Origin: Nostoc sp. ATCC 53789
GTDB lineage: Bacteria; Cyanobacteriota; Cyanobacteriia; Cyanobacteriales; Nostocaceae
Reading direction: 5' to 3'
DNA: 64,000 bases
Assembly: GCF_009873495.1 (NCBI RefSeq)
Contig: NZ_CP046703.1
Span: 5,670,501 to 5,734,500, forward strand
Each line of letters starts with the position of its first letter. The stretch's first letter is position 1. The translations under genes were made by a program, and so were the position numbers. The notes beneath the pieces were generated by a model that ran no database searches, was not told the DNA's origin, and worked only from the letters and a program-made list of their open reading frames with translations. This document shows positions 47,994 through 57,834 of this stretch, in pieces.

Positions 47994-50900
47994 ATGCTGG
48001 AAATTCCTGAATATCAAATTCGGATAAAAATTCATGAAAGTGCTAATTCACGGGTCTATAGGGGAATTAATCAACAGAATAATCTGCCTGTCATCTTCAA
48101 AGTTTTAAAAAAAGACTACCCGACACCAGAAGAAATAACACGCTATAAGCTCGAATATGAAATTACGCGTAGCTTGTCATTGGAAGGTGTTGTCCAGGCT
48201 TATAGTTTGCAGCAATACCAAAGGAGTTTTGTCATCATTCTGGAAGATTTCGGGGGCGAATCTTTAACAAAAATCATAACAAAAACACAGTTTTCATTAA
48301 CAGATTTCCTGAAAATAGCCATTCAGATTGTTGAAACCTTGGGTGCGATTCATACAGCAAATATCATTCATAAAGATATCAATCCATCTAATATTGTTTT
48401 TAATCCAAGAACACAACAACTTAAAATTATTGACTTTGGTATTTCAACTGTATTGTCACGGGAGATATTAACTCTCAGAAATCTACCGATATTAGAGGGA
48501 ACACTAGCCTATATATCTCCAGAGCAAACAGGCAGAATGAACCGTTCTTTGGACTATAGAACTGATTTTTACTCTTTAGGTGTTACCTTTTATGAACTGT
48601 TGACCCATCGATTGCCGTTTGAATCCAGTGATGCGCTGGAGTTAATTCATTATCACCTAGCTTTGGAACCTGTTCCACCCCATTTTATCAATTCAGGAAT
48701 TCCTGTGATAGTCTCAGGAATTGTACTGAAACTATTAGCAAAAACAGCAGAAAATCGCTATCAAAGCGCCTGGGGAATTAAAAATGATTTAGAAGAGTGC
48801 CTGAAACAGCTACAACACACGGGAAGAATTGAGTCTTTTTTGCTAGGACAAGAGGATATTTCTGATAAGTTTCATATCCCTGAAAAACTCTATGGCAGAG
48901 AAAGGGAGGTGGAGATGTTATTAGCGGCCTTTGAAAGAGTAGCAGGGAAAGATAACTCTGATTTATCCGCGTCTGCTTCTCATGTTGAAGTGATGTTGAT
49001 AGCAGGATACTCTGGTATTGGTAAGTCAGTTTTAGTGCAGGAAATTTATCAGCCGATTACGCAACAACGGGGGTACTTTGTTTCTGGTAAATTCGATCAG
49101 TATCAGCGCAATATCCCTTACTTTGCGATCGCTCAAGCCTTAGAGTCACTGATCAAACAATTACTGGCTGAAGACGAAGTGCAGCTGTCTCAATGGCGAC
49201 AGAACCTTTTAGCTGCCCTCGGCTCAAACAGTCGAGTTATTACCCAGGTAATTCCAGCACTGGAATTGATTGTAGGCAATCAACCAGAAGTACCTGTATT
49301 ACCACCAACGGAAGCCCAAAATCGCTTTCATCAAGTTTTCCAAAATTTCATTCGCGTTTTTACACAATCAGAACATCCCCTCGCCATATTTTTAGACGAT
49401 CTCCAGTGGGTAGATAATGCCTCACTGAAGCTGATCCAACTACTAGCTACTGCTACCAAGGGGCAATCTTTGTTGTTGATGGGGGCATACCGAGATAGCG
49501 AGGTTAATGCCGCTCATCCCCTGATTCAGATGGTGGAAGAAATTCGGCAGAGTGGAGGAGTGGTAAACCAACTTTCTCTTTTGCCATTGAGCCTACATCA
49601 TATCAATCAGTTCATCGCCGATACATTGCACTGCCAACCAGAAGATTCCCTGTCTTTAGCTGAACTGGTGCAACGAAAAACTGGTGGTAATCCCTTTTTC
49701 ATGAACGAATTTTTGAAATCTCTCTATACTGAAGGGCTACTGGAATTTAATCACCAAACCAAAAAATGGCAATGGTCGATCGAGCAAATTCAGCAGCAGG
49801 GAATTACAGATAATATTGTCGATTTGATGGCTCTCAAGATTCAAAAGCTTAATAAAAATACGCAGGAAGTGTTGCAGCTAGCTGCCTGCATTGGCAACTC
49901 TTTTGAGCTGGAAACTCTGGCACTGACTGCAGAATTATCCCAGCGAGAAACCGCCCAGGCTTTAAGAATGGCGATCGCTCAAGGGTTCATTTTACCCCTA
50001 AGTAATGCCCACAAATCGGTTGAGTTGGATGTACCACTCCCTAGCAATTGTTCTGCCATTGAATATAAATTTGCCCACGATCGCATTCAGCAAGCAGCCT
50101 ATTCCCTGATTCCTCAAGCCGAGCAAAGCAAGATCCATTGGCAAGTCGGACAGTCCTTATTACAAATAACTCCAACAGAAAACTTAGAACACCAGATTTT
50201 TGATATTACCAACCAACTGAACCTGGGCAAAAAACTCCTCAAAACTCAATCCGAGCAGGATAACTTGTCTCGCTTCAACCTGATGGCGGGAGAAAAAGCC
50301 AAGGCATCAGGTGCTTATGATGCTGCGTGGCAATATTTGCAGACTGGTTTGGATCTACTGACAACCGATAGCTGGCAAACAAACCATGATTTTACCCTTA
50401 CCCTGTATAGTGCAACAACAGAAGCAGCCTATCTGAGCGGTAATTTTGAGCAAGTAGAGCCACTATTCCAACAGGTAATTAACCACGCCAAAACCCTACT
50501 AGCCAGCTTAAAAGTCTACGATGTCAAAATTCAAACTTATGTTGCTCAAAGTCAATTACTAGAGGCAATTCAAATTAGTTTACAGCTACTTCAGCAATTA
50601 GGAGTTCACCTCCCCATCCAGCCAACCTTTGAGGATGTTCAGCAGGCACTCTCGGAAACCGCCTCCAAATTGGCGAATAGACGCATTGAAGATTTAGTTG
50701 ACTTACAAATGATGTCTGAGCCAGAAATGCTGGCGGCAATGCAGCTTTTAACAAGTATGTGTGCATCAGCTTATTTGGCAGTTCCTCCCCTATTTTTGCT
50801 GGTTGTACTCAAGATGGTGGATTTGCTGATTGAGTACGGAAATATGATGTTAGCTCCCTTTGCTTATGCCGCTTATGGGATTATTCTCTGTGGAGTTGTA

Positions 50901-53900
50901 TTGGACATTGAAGCAGGATATCAATTTGGTCAACTAGCTGTAAGTCTGCTCGATCGCCTAGATGCCAAACCCATTCAAGCCAGAAGTCTATTCGCGGTTA
51001 GCAACCAGATTAATGTTTGGAAGACACACCTAAAACACAGCCTGAAACCACTCCAAGATTGCTATCAGGTTGGTATTGAGCAGGGCGATTTCGAGTTTGC
51101 TGGCTACGCTGCCATGTATTTCTGTGGTAATTCATTGGCAATCGGTCAACCCCTGGCTGAACTCCAATTACATCTAACAAGTTATGCCCAAGCAGTGAAA
51201 CAAATTAAGCACTCGGCGGGGATTAATTTCGTCGAGATTTGCTGGCAAACTGTTTTGAACCTGGTTCAGAAGGTTCCAAATCCTGGGATGTTATCTGGTC
51301 AAGTTTATGATGAAGCAATCCACCTACCCCAGATGCAACAAACCCATTTTCACGCGGGTTTGTTCTATTTCTACCTCAATAAATTATTTCTCTGTTATTT
51401 ATTTGACGATGCAAATCAGGCAATTGGCAATGCTGTCCTCGCTCAAGAGTACTTACCAGCAATGACTGGAGCGGCATTGGTTGCCATCTTTCACTTCTAC
51501 GATTCCCTATGCAGACTGGCGGTATATTCCAACACAGATACAGCGAAACAATCCGAGTTGCTGGAGCAGGTAGCAGAAAATCAGGCAAAAATGAAAAATT
51601 GGGCGCACCATGCCCCGATGAACTATCTACACAAGTGGCATTTGGTAGAAGCAGAACGGCATCGGGTATTGGGTGAAGTAGTAGAAGCAATGGATGCCTA
51701 CGATCGCGCTATCGCCCTGGCGAGAGAAAACGAATACCTCCAAGAAGAAAGCCTGGCCAACGAACTAGCAGCAAAATTTTATCTGGCAAACAACCGGATA
51801 GCGATCGCTAAAGTCTATCTGCAAGAGGCAAGGTACGGCTACAGCCGTTGGGGAGCAATGGCTAAAGTCCAAGATTTGGAAAGACGTTATCCCCAACTAC
51901 TAGAGGTGCAAACTGAAAGAACTAACATCGGTAAAGTTGACATTACAGAATCGACTTCTAGAAAGTTAGAAGCACTTGATTTAGAAACAGTATTGAAAGC
52001 CTCCCAAGCGATCGCTAGTGAAATTTTGTTAGATAAACTCCTGGCAAAAATAATGACGATCTTGATTGAGAATGCCGGGGCACAAACCGGTTATCTAATT
52101 TTACCAACACAAGAAAAATGGCAGATTGAGGCAATGGGATCGATTGGCGATGAGAAAATAGCTGTTTTGCAATCAATTCCTCTGGAATCAATATCAGCAG
52201 ACAGTACTCCTTGCTTGCCAACTGCCCTAATTAATTATGTAGTTCGCACCCAAGAAAGCATCGTCCTCAATAATGCGGCTCAAGTCGGTAACTTTCAATC
52301 TGAACCCTGGATTGTGCAACGCCAATCAAAATCGATTCTTTGTGCTACTTTATTAAACCAGGGAAAACTCACAGGAATTGTCCTTTTAGAAAATAATCTA
52401 ACCACTAACGCATTTACCCCAGAGCGAATTGAAATCTTCAGTTTACTTTCGACTCAGGCGGCTATTTCCATTGACAATGCCCGTTTATTGAAGCAACAGT
52501 CAGAACTGAATCAATCCTTACGGGCTGAAATTGCCGAACGCCAAAGAGCAGAAAAAGACCGCGATCGCTTAATTGCCATTCTTGAAGCATCCACCGATCA
52601 TATTGGCATGGCCACCCCCCAAGGCAATGTTTTCTGGAATAATGCTCAAGCTAGGAAACTAGCAGGGATACCACTGGATGCAGACCTTTGCACATTCAGC
52701 AACTACCATCCCCAGTGGGCATTAGAGATTATTCAAAACCAGGGCATTCCTCTGGCGATTCGAGATGGTACCTGGGTGGGTGAAACCGCTTTGTTGGACA
52801 TTGATGGCAGAGAAATTCCGGTTTCCCAAATGATCATTGCTCATAAAGCAACAGATGGCAGTCTGGAATATTTATCTACCATTATCCGGGATATTAGTGA
52901 GGTAAAACGCCGGGAAGAGGATCTGAAAAGATCGGAAACAACGCTGCAAAATTTGGTTATGGGAACGGCTGCGGTTACAGGACAAGATTTTTTCGCAGCT
53001 TTGGTTGGTCATATAGCCAAAGCCTTGCACGTCCGCTATGCCCTCGTTACTGAACTAGTAAATGGCGAACTTAAAGCCCTAGCTTTTTGGGCGCATGGGG
53101 CATTACAACCACAAATATCCTACTTTCCGGCCCGTACACCATGCGAATTTGCCTTGAGAAACGGCTTATTCTACTGCAAAAAGCTTGTTCAGCAAATTTT
53201 CCCGGAAGACTTAGACTTAGTGGTAATGCAGGCAGAGAGTTATCTGGGTATTTCCTTAAAAAATGCCAATGGCGACCCAATTGGTAATCTTTGTATTCTT
53301 GACGTACAACCACTGGTAGATACGGAACGAACAGAAGTAATTCTAAAGGTATTTGCCGCACGAGCAGCAGCAGAATTGGAGCGCCAGAGGGCAATTGAAG
53401 CCCTACATCAACTGAACCAGTCTTTAGAAATCAGGGTCAAACAACGAACTGCCCAATTGGAAGCTGCTAACAAAGCATTAGAGGCGTTTTCCTACTCTGT
53501 TTCTCATGATTTACGGGCACCACTGCGGGCGATCGTTGGTTTTTCGAGAATTATGCAAGAAGATTATGGTGAGCAACTTGATGCGGAAGGCAATCGTTAT
53601 CTGAAAATTGTCCGAGACAATGCCAAACGCATGGGTGAGTTGATCGACGACCTATTGAACCTATCCCGCCTGGATCGTAAGGAAATGTCCCGGCAGCCTG
53701 TTTTGATGAATGAGATTATTCAAGAGGTGCTGAGTGATTTAGCCCCAGATTTTGAAGGTCGTCAAATTGAGTTTGCGATCGCTGATTTACCCATCTGTCA
53801 AGCTGATCTTTCCTTGTTTAAACAAGTTTGGCTAAATCTATTGTCAAATGCCATCAAATATACCCGCTACAAATCTCCTGCTTGCATTGAAGTCGGCTAT

Positions 53901-54149
53901 GAGATTATGGCTGGTGAAGGAGTGTATTTTATCAGAGATAATGGGGCAGGATTTGATATGCGGTATGCAGATAATTTGTTTGGGGTATTCCAACGGCTGC
54001 ACCGCGAACAAGAATTTACAGGCACGGGGATCGGACTAGCGATCGTGCAACGCATTATTCAACGCCACGGCGGGCGGATTTGGGCCGAAGCAGCGATCGA
54101 TCGAGGTGCGACGTTTTATTTCACCCTTCAAGGGGAAATTAACCCATGA
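47994..54149 (+). CDS. Giant Ser/Thr kinase-AAA ATPase-GAF-PAS-histidine kinase
   Basis: 2051 residues of the architecture known from HstK-type proteins. An N-terminal protein-kinase domain (about 5-270) is followed by an AAA-type/NB-ATPase (about 295-560; P-loop GYSGIGKS 338-345, Walker B-like LAIFLDDLQWVD), a long TPR-like helical region (about 700-1280), GAF (about 1325-1500), PAS (about 1520-1650), a second GAF (about 1665-1800), HisKA with His1838 (SVSHDLRAPLRAIVGF) and HATPase_c (NLLSNAIKYTRY, DNGAGFD, GTGIGLAIVQRI). In the kinase domain Lys36 and DFG 147-149 are present, but there is no GxGxxG loop and the catalytic loop reads HKDIN (126-130), with Asn in place of the usual Lys. The response regulator gene overlaps its stop. 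Confidence 0.93.
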   Translation: MLEIPEYQIRIKIHESANSRVYRGINQQNNLPVIFKVLKKDYPTPEEITRYKLEYEITRSLSLEGVVQAYSLQQYQRSFVIILEDFGGESLTKIITKTQFSLTDFLKIAIQIVETLGAIHTANIIHKDINPSNIVFNPRTQQLKIIDFGISTVLSREILTLRNLPILEGTLAYISPEQTGRMNRSLDYRTDFYSLGVTFYELLTHRLPFESSDALELIHYHLALEPVPPHFINSGIPVIVSGIVLKLLAKTAENRYQSAWGIKNDLEECLKQLQHTGRIESFLLGQEDISDKFHIPEKLYGREREVEMLLAAFERVAGKDNSDLSASASHVEVMLIAGYSGIGKSVLVQEIYQPITQQRGYFVSGKFDQYQRNIPYFAIAQALESLIKQLLAEDEVQLSQWRQNLLAALGSNSRVITQVIPALELIVGNQPEVPVLPPTEAQNRFHQVFQNFIRVFTQSEHPLAIFLDDLQWVDNASLKLIQLLATATKGQSLLLMGAYRDSEVNAAHPLIQMVEEIRQSGGVVNQLSLLPLSLHHINQFIADTLHCQPEDSLSLAELVQRKTGGNPFFMNEFLKSLYTEGLLEFNHQTKKWQWSIEQIQQQGITDNIVDLMALKIQKLNKNTQEVLQLAACIGNSFELETLALTAELSQRETAQALRMAIAQGFILPLSNAHKSVELDVPLPSNCSAIEYKFAHDRIQQAAYSLIPQAEQSKIHWQVGQSLLQITPTENLEHQIFDITNQLNLGKKLLKTQSEQDNLSRFNLMAGEKAKASGAYDAAWQYLQTGLDLLTTDSWQTNHDFTLTLYSATTEAAYLSGNFEQVEPLFQQVINHAKTLLASLKVYDVKIQTYVAQSQLLEAIQISLQLLQQLGVHLPIQPTFEDVQQALSETASKLANRRIEDLVDLQMMSEPEMLAAMQLLTSMCASAYLAVPPLFLLVVLKMVDLLIEYGNMMLAPFAYAAYGIILCGVVLDIEAGYQFGQLAVSLLDRLDAKPIQARSLFAVSNQINVWKTHLKHSLKPLQDCYQVGIEQGDFEFAGYAAMYFCGNSLAIGQPLAELQLHLTSYAQAVKQIKHSAGINFVEICWQTVLNLVQKVPNPGMLSGQVYDEAIHLPQMQQTHFHAGLFYFYLNKLFLCYLFDDANQAIGNAVLAQEYLPAMTGAALVAIFHFYDSLCRLAVYSNTDTAKQSELLEQVAENQAKMKNWAHHAPMNYLHKWHLVEAERHRVLGEVVEAMDAYDRAIALARENEYLQEESLANELAAKFYLANNRIAIAKVYLQEARYGYSRWGAMAKVQDLERRYPQLLEVQTERTNIGKVDITESTSRKLEALDLETVLKASQAIASEILLDKLLAKIMTILIENAGAQTGYLILPTQEKWQIEAMGSIGDEKIAVLQSIPLESISADSTPCLPTALINYVVRTQESIVLNNAAQVGNFQSEPWIVQRQSKSILCATLLNQGKLTGIVLLENNLTTNAFTPERIEIFSLLSTQAAISIDNARLLKQQSELNQSLRAEIAERQRAEKDRDRLIAILEASTDHIGMATPQGNVFWNNAQARKLAGIPLDADLCTFSNYHPQWALEIIQNQGIPLAIRDGTWVGETALLDIDGREIPVSQMIIAHKATDGSLEYLSTIIRDISEVKRREEDLKRSETTLQNLVMGTAAVTGQDFFAALVGHIAKALHVRYALVTELVNGELKALAFWAHGALQPQISYFPARTPCEFALRNGLFYCKKLVQQIFPEDLDLVVMQAESYLGISLKNANGDPIGNLCILDVQPLVDTERTEVILKVFAARAAAELERQRAIEALHQLNQSLEIRVKQRTAQLEAANKALEAFSYSVSHDLRAPLRAIVGFSRIMQEDYGEQLDAEGNRYLKIVRDNAKRMGELIDDLLNLSRLDRKEMSRQPVLMNEIIQEVLSDLAPDFEGRQIEFAIADLPICQADLSLFKQVWLNLLSNAIKYTRYKSPACIEVGYEIMAGEGVYFIRDNGAGFDMRYADNLFGVFQRLHREQEFTGTGIGLAIVQRIIQRHGGRIWAEAAIDRGATFYFTLQGEINP

Positions 54150-54619
54150 GTGACCAACCCATAGATCAGCCTCCATATTTTGAGCAAGTACTTTCCATTG
54201 TATTAGTTGAAGATAATGCCACCGATGCCGAGTTAACTATCCGAGCATTACGTCGCGGTAGAATTGGCAACAATATTCAACTGCTCGAAGATGGAGCCGA
54301 AGCCCTAGATTTTTTCTTTTGTCGGGGAGAGTACGCCCACCGTAGCATGACGAATCAACCCAAAGTCATTTTGCTGGATTTGAAACTGCCAAGGATAAGT
54401 GGGTTAGAAGTTTTACGGCAACTCAAATCCGATCCACGCACACAAATGATTCCGGTTGTGGTGCTGACCTCTTCTGCTGAAGACCAGGATATGATCGAGA
54501 GTTACCAGCTTGGGGTGAATAGCTACATCGTCAAACCTGTGGATTTTGAACAATTTAACCAAGCAGTCCAACAGCTTGGTTTTTATTGGATCTTGTTTAA
54601 CCGATTGCCAGTTTTTTAA
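54146..54619 (+). CDS. Rcp1-like single-domain response regulator
   Basis: 157 residues, a lone CheY-like receiver with phosphoacceptor Asp78 (VILLDLKLPRISGL), acidic pair Glu22/Asp23 (LVEDNATDAELTIRAL) and Lys in SYIVKPVDFEQF. The insert FFFCRGEYAHRS between helix and strand is typical of the Rcp1 group paired with phytochrome-like kinases. The ATG overlaps the kinase stop by four bases (ATGA), so it is the likely cognate phosphate acceptor. There is no output domain; it is probably a relay or a regulator by protein contact. Confidence 0.92.
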   Translation: MSDQPIDQPPYFEQVLSIVLVEDNATDAELTIRALRRGRIGNNIQLLEDGAEALDFFFCRGEYAHRSMTNQPKVILLDLKLPRISGLEVLRQLKSDPRTQMIPVVVLTSSAEDQDMIESYQLGVNSYIVKPVDFEQFNQAVQQLGFYWILFNRLPVF

Positions 54620-54675
54620 AAGGATTTGTCATTAGTCATTAGTTATTTCTTATTCTCCCATTCCCCATTCCCCAT
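54620..54675. repeat. Heptamer repeats between convergent genes
   Basis: CATTAGTCATTAGTTATT and CCCATTCCCCATTCCCCATT tracts; no hairpin terminator is seen. Confidence 0.6.
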
Positions 54676-55836
54676 TCAGATAACATCCTTCAGCACTGCT
54701 ACCAATTTTTCAATATGTGCTACTTCATGAGTCGCCATCACAGATATTCTGATTCGACTTGTGGGCACTGTAGGAGGACGAATTGCTGGGGCAAAAATGC
54801 CAGCATCTCTTAGCTGTTTTCCAGCTTTGAGGGCATCTGTAGCATTAGGCAATTGAAAACATAATATGGGTGATTCAGAAGGCAGCAATTTTAAGTTAGG
54901 TAACTGTTGCAGCAAAGTTTTCAAGTAATGTATATTCCCCCACAATTGGGCAAGGTGTTGCGGTTCTTGTTGCACTATCTTGATTGCTGCTAAGGCTGCT
55001 GCTGTATCAGCAGGTGAAAGCCCAGTGGTATAAATCCAACTGGGTGCGCGGTTCCGCAAAAAGTCAATTAAGGCGCTACTTCCTGCCACATAACCGCCTA
55101 AACTACCCAAAGCTTTACTCAAAGTCCCAATTTGAATTAATTGCTTTCCTGTACACCCAAAATGCTCGACACACCCAGCGCCAGTTTTTCCTAGTACGCC
55201 GGTAGCATGAGCCTCATCGACTAGCAGCATACAGCTAAATTCATCAGCCAGATCGAACAGCGCGGGCAACGGACATAAATCGCCGTCCATGCTGAAGACA
55301 GTATCAGTAAGAATCAAACAGCGTCGGTAATTTTGTCGTTGTTGACTCAACTGAGTTTTTAGGACTTCAAGATCACAGTGCGGATATTCCACAACTGCTG
55401 CACCGCTAAGAATTGCTCCATTTTTCAAACTGGAATGATTGTACTGGTCAGATAAAATTAAATCACGCTTGCCCACAAGGGCGGTAATTGCACCCAAATT
55501 AGCCAGATACCCGGAACTAAATACCAAGGCCTCTTCTGTTTGTTTGGTAGATGCGATCGCCTTTTCTAACTCCCCATGCAATTCTCGATGCCCACTGAGT
55601 AATCTAGAACCAGTACTACCAGTGCCAAATTCTGCGATCGCAGCAGTTGCGGCTGCCATCAACCGCTCATCCCCAGCCAATCCCAAATAGTCATTGCTGG
55701 CAAAATTAATTACCTCTTGCCCAGCTAAAACCACCGTTGCACCCGGACGACCGTTGATAGGTTGTACCGAACGATACCAGTCTGCTCGATGAATTGTTGC
55801 TAAGGACTGTTCTAGCCAGGCATAAGGGTCGGTCAT
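54676..55836 (-). CDS. bioF: 8-amino-7-oxononanoate synthase
   Basis: BioF condenses pimeloyl-ACP/CoA with L-alanine using PLP, the first dedicated ring-building step of biotin synthesis. The 386 residues show the alpha-oxoamine synthase pattern: NFASNDYLGLAGD, GTGSTGSRLLSGHRELHGELE, SDQYNHSSLKNG, DTVFSMDGDLCPL, LLVDEAHATGVLG, and the PLP Lys241 in TLSKALGSLGGYV. The length is normal. Relatives KBL, HemA and SPT share the fold, but the context-free sequence agrees best with BioF. It is transcribed leftward; upstream are heptamer repeats and ruvA on the same strand. Confidence 0.92.
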   Translation of the reverse strand: MTDPYAWLEQSLATIHRADWYRSVQPINGRPGATVVLAGQEVINFASNDYLGLAGDERLMAAATAAIAEFGTGSTGSRLLSGHRELHGELEKAIASTKQTEEALVFSSGYLANLGAITALVGKRDLILSDQYNHSSLKNGAILSGAAVVEYPHCDLEVLKTQLSQQRQNYRRCLILTDTVFSMDGDLCPLPALFDLADEFSCMLLVDEAHATGVLGKTGAGCVEHFGCTGKQLIQIGTLSKALGSLGGYVAGSSALIDFLRNRAPSWIYTTGLSPADTAAALAAIKIVQQEPQHLAQLWGNIHYLKTLLQQLPNLKLLPSESPILCFQLPNATDALKAGKQLRDAGIFAPAIRPPTVPTSRIRISVMATHEVAHIEKLVAVLKDVI

Positions 55837-55939
55837 TGGAGCAGGGGGGGAGGGGAGCAGGGGAGGCAGGGGGAGAATAAGAAATAACTAATGACAAAGG
55901 ACTAATGACAAATGACCAATGACAAATGACTAATGACAA
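55837..55939. repeat. Heptamer and G-rich repeats between ruvA and bioF
   Basis: GGAGCAGGGGGGGAGGGGAG and AATGACAAAGGACTAATGAC tracts, STRR-like. The 77-codon frame over them is repeat-derived. Confidence 0.65.
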
Positions 55940-56572
55940 TTAAACTTGTTCGCTACTGAGATGAGCGATCGCTTGTTTAATCCAATCTTCGACGTAGGCA
56001 TCTTTGGGTAGGCCGATGTCTTCGCTGACTACATGCAGGGCGTGACTGACTTCATGAGCAGTATATCCCAGGGCGAAGAGGGTCATTTGCACCTCTTCGA
56101 GAATTCCTGGTGCTGGCCCGCCTGTGGCGACGAAGAACCCGGCTGATTTACGCCACTCGACTAATTTGCTTTTCAGTTCCAAACAGATGCGCTCTGCGAT
56201 TTTTTTGCCGACACCAGGAGCCTGAATTAAGATTTGTGTATTGCCAGCGATAATTGCTTGGACTAAATCTGGTAGTTCCAGAGTGTCCAGGAGTGCGATC
56301 GCTAAGGCTGCACCAATCCCTGTGACAGTCAGCAAGTGGCGAAATAAATCGCGTTCGGCTGGGGAAGCAAAGCCATATAAGTAGGGCACTTCTTCCCGAA
56401 TTTGGAAATGGGTAAAAATTTGCGCCACGCCTCCCGATTCTGGTAACTGGTTTGCTAGCCGTTGGGGAACTTGCAAATCGTACCCCAAGCCATTGACTTC
56501 CAGAGTCAGAATCACGCGATTAGCGCCAATTGTTTGGATACCAGCGACTATACCTTTTAGATAACTAATCAT
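55940..56572 (-). CDS. ruvA: Holliday junction branch migration protein RuvA
   Basis: 210 residues. An N-terminal OB domain (MISYLKGIVAGIQTIGANRVILTLEVNGLGYDLQVP), tandem helix-hairpin-helix motifs (LLTVTGIGAALAIALLDTL and IQAPGVGKKIAERICLELK) and a C-terminal RuvB-contact domain (ALGYTAHEVSHALHVV) are present. RuvA binds four-way junctions as a tetramer and loads RuvB. The start codon shares one base with the stop of the SPP gene upstream (TAATG), so they are translationally coupled, an odd pairing of functions. Confidence 0.95.
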   Translation of the reverse strand: MISYLKGIVAGIQTIGANRVILTLEVNGLGYDLQVPQRLANQLPESGGVAQIFTHFQIREEVPYLYGFASPAERDLFRHLLTVTGIGAALAIALLDTLELPDLVQAIIAGNTQILIQAPGVGKKIAERICLELKSKLVEWRKSAGFFVATGGPAPGILEEVQMTLFALGYTAHEVSHALHVVSEDIGLPKDAYVEDWIKQAIAHLSSEQV

Positions 56573-57330
56573 TACAAGAGACCAAAATAATTTAAGCCTT
56601 CAATAATTCCACCTGCACAAAAACCTTTTGCTAGGTAGCGGTGCATAGCGGGATACTCGTTATGCCATTGGAGTAACTCTTTTCGGGCATTCCCGACGAT
56701 GATTCCCCGTTCGTTGCCTACAGCAAATAAAGCAATATCATTACCCGAATCACCACAGACAACTGTTTGTTCTGCTGCAAATTTCCACTTCTGGCGTAAA
56801 AACTGCATTGCCTGACCTTTATCGCTGCTATGGGGTACAATGTCAAGGTCAATACCGCTACTGTAGATTAACTTTACATTTAATTTCGATTTCTGCAACT
56901 CTGCTTCAAGTTGTGGTAGAACATTCGCAGATGCTTCTTGTTCTAAAAAAAAGCTCACTTTGAAAGGACGCTGTTCTGAATCTGGTTGCCGAAGTAACTC
57001 GCGGTATTTATGGGTAATAGATAATACAGTTTCCCGTTCCCATCCCGGAGACAGGGTTTCTGCCCAATCTGAGTCTGGAGTATCAGTACCATTGAGATAA
57101 ATTTCCGTCCCTACAGAAAGGACAAGGGCATCGGGTTGCAAAAGATTTTTTTGAGCTTGGAGTTGTTTGTAAAGTAAGGGCGATCGCCCGGTAGAATAAA
57201 CAATTTTAGTGCCGTATTCTTGACGATGTTGACTCAGCAGTTGATTTAGTTCTGGTAAAGCGCTGTCATCGCCAACGGTACGATATACGAGGGTGTCATC
57301 TAAATCGGTTACAAAAAGAAATGGTTTCAT
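56572..57330 (-). CDS. Sucrose-phosphate phosphatase (HAD family)
   Basis: 252 residues. HAD motif I is DLDDTLVY (Asp9, Asp11), motif II VYSTGRSPLLY, motif III with Lys in SSDKGQAMQFL, and motif IV CGDSGNDIALF. The cap region LSVGTEIYLNG..DSDWAETLSPGWERETV is typical of SPP, which releases sucrose from sucrose-6F-phosphate. A role in osmolyte supply or in sucrose transport to heterocysts is plausible in Nostoc. The gene for sucrose-phosphate synthase is not in the window. It is the first gene of a coupled unit with ruvA. Confidence 0.88.
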   Translation of the reverse strand: MKPFLFVTDLDDTLVYRTVGDDSALPELNQLLSQHRQEYGTKIVYSTGRSPLLYKQLQAQKNLLQPDALVLSVGTEIYLNGTDTPDSDWAETLSPGWERETVLSITHKYRELLRQPDSEQRPFKVSFFLEQEASANVLPQLEAELQKSKLNVKLIYSSGIDLDIVPHSSDKGQAMQFLRQKWKFAAEQTVVCGDSGNDIALFAVGNERGIIVGNARKELLQWHNEYPAMHRYLAKGFCAGGIIEGLNYFGLL

Positions 57331-57552
57331 GATTAAAACTCTTGCAAAATTTCGTTATTTTACCGCGTGAAGAAAATTTTGCAAGAAGTTTGTTTGCTAA
57401 AAACCAAATATATCAGACATTCGATTTGAGGTTAAGGATAGTTGCAATTATTATCAGGAACGGGTTATAGGCATTTTCAATCAAAAAGCCCCTTCTTTTC
57501 CCACAAGATAGAACCTTGGAGGGAAATCAAGTGATAATCAGCTATTTACTTA

Positions 57553-57747
57553 TTAGAAATCGCTGTAGTAATAAGCCAGGAAGCAGAAAATCATTTTCAA
57601 AAAATGGAGAATTAAAGCTTTAATGCCTTCAGCTTTTTGTAAGTCGATAAATTGCTTTTCTATTGGTTGTATATTTTTTGTATTTTCTGCTAACTCAGTT
57701 GCACAAAGAGCGATCGCTAACGTGTAGTTTTTCATCAGGCGATACAT
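57553..57747 (-). CDS. Possible small hypothetical protein
   Basis: 64 codons. A hydrophobic N-terminal stretch (MKNYTLAIALCATELA from Met5), then a polar middle (ENTKNIQPIEKQFIDLQKAEG) and a hydrophobic C-terminus (LHFLKMIFCFLAYYY). It was not recognised and no clear ribosome-binding site is seen. It lies between the SPP gene and the divergent giant kinase gene. It could be a chance frame in AT-rich DNA. Confidence 0.3.
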   Translation of the reverse strand: MYRLMKNYTLAIALCATELAENTKNIQPIEKQFIDLQKAEGIKALILHFLKMIFCFLAYYYSDF

Positions 57748-57834
57748 CCAAAGCGTAAATAATTGCCAAAGTTTGTTACAAAAAATGTCCTGTGGGGAAT
57801 TCTAAACTGACTAGAAAAATTCCCTGAAAAAGTG

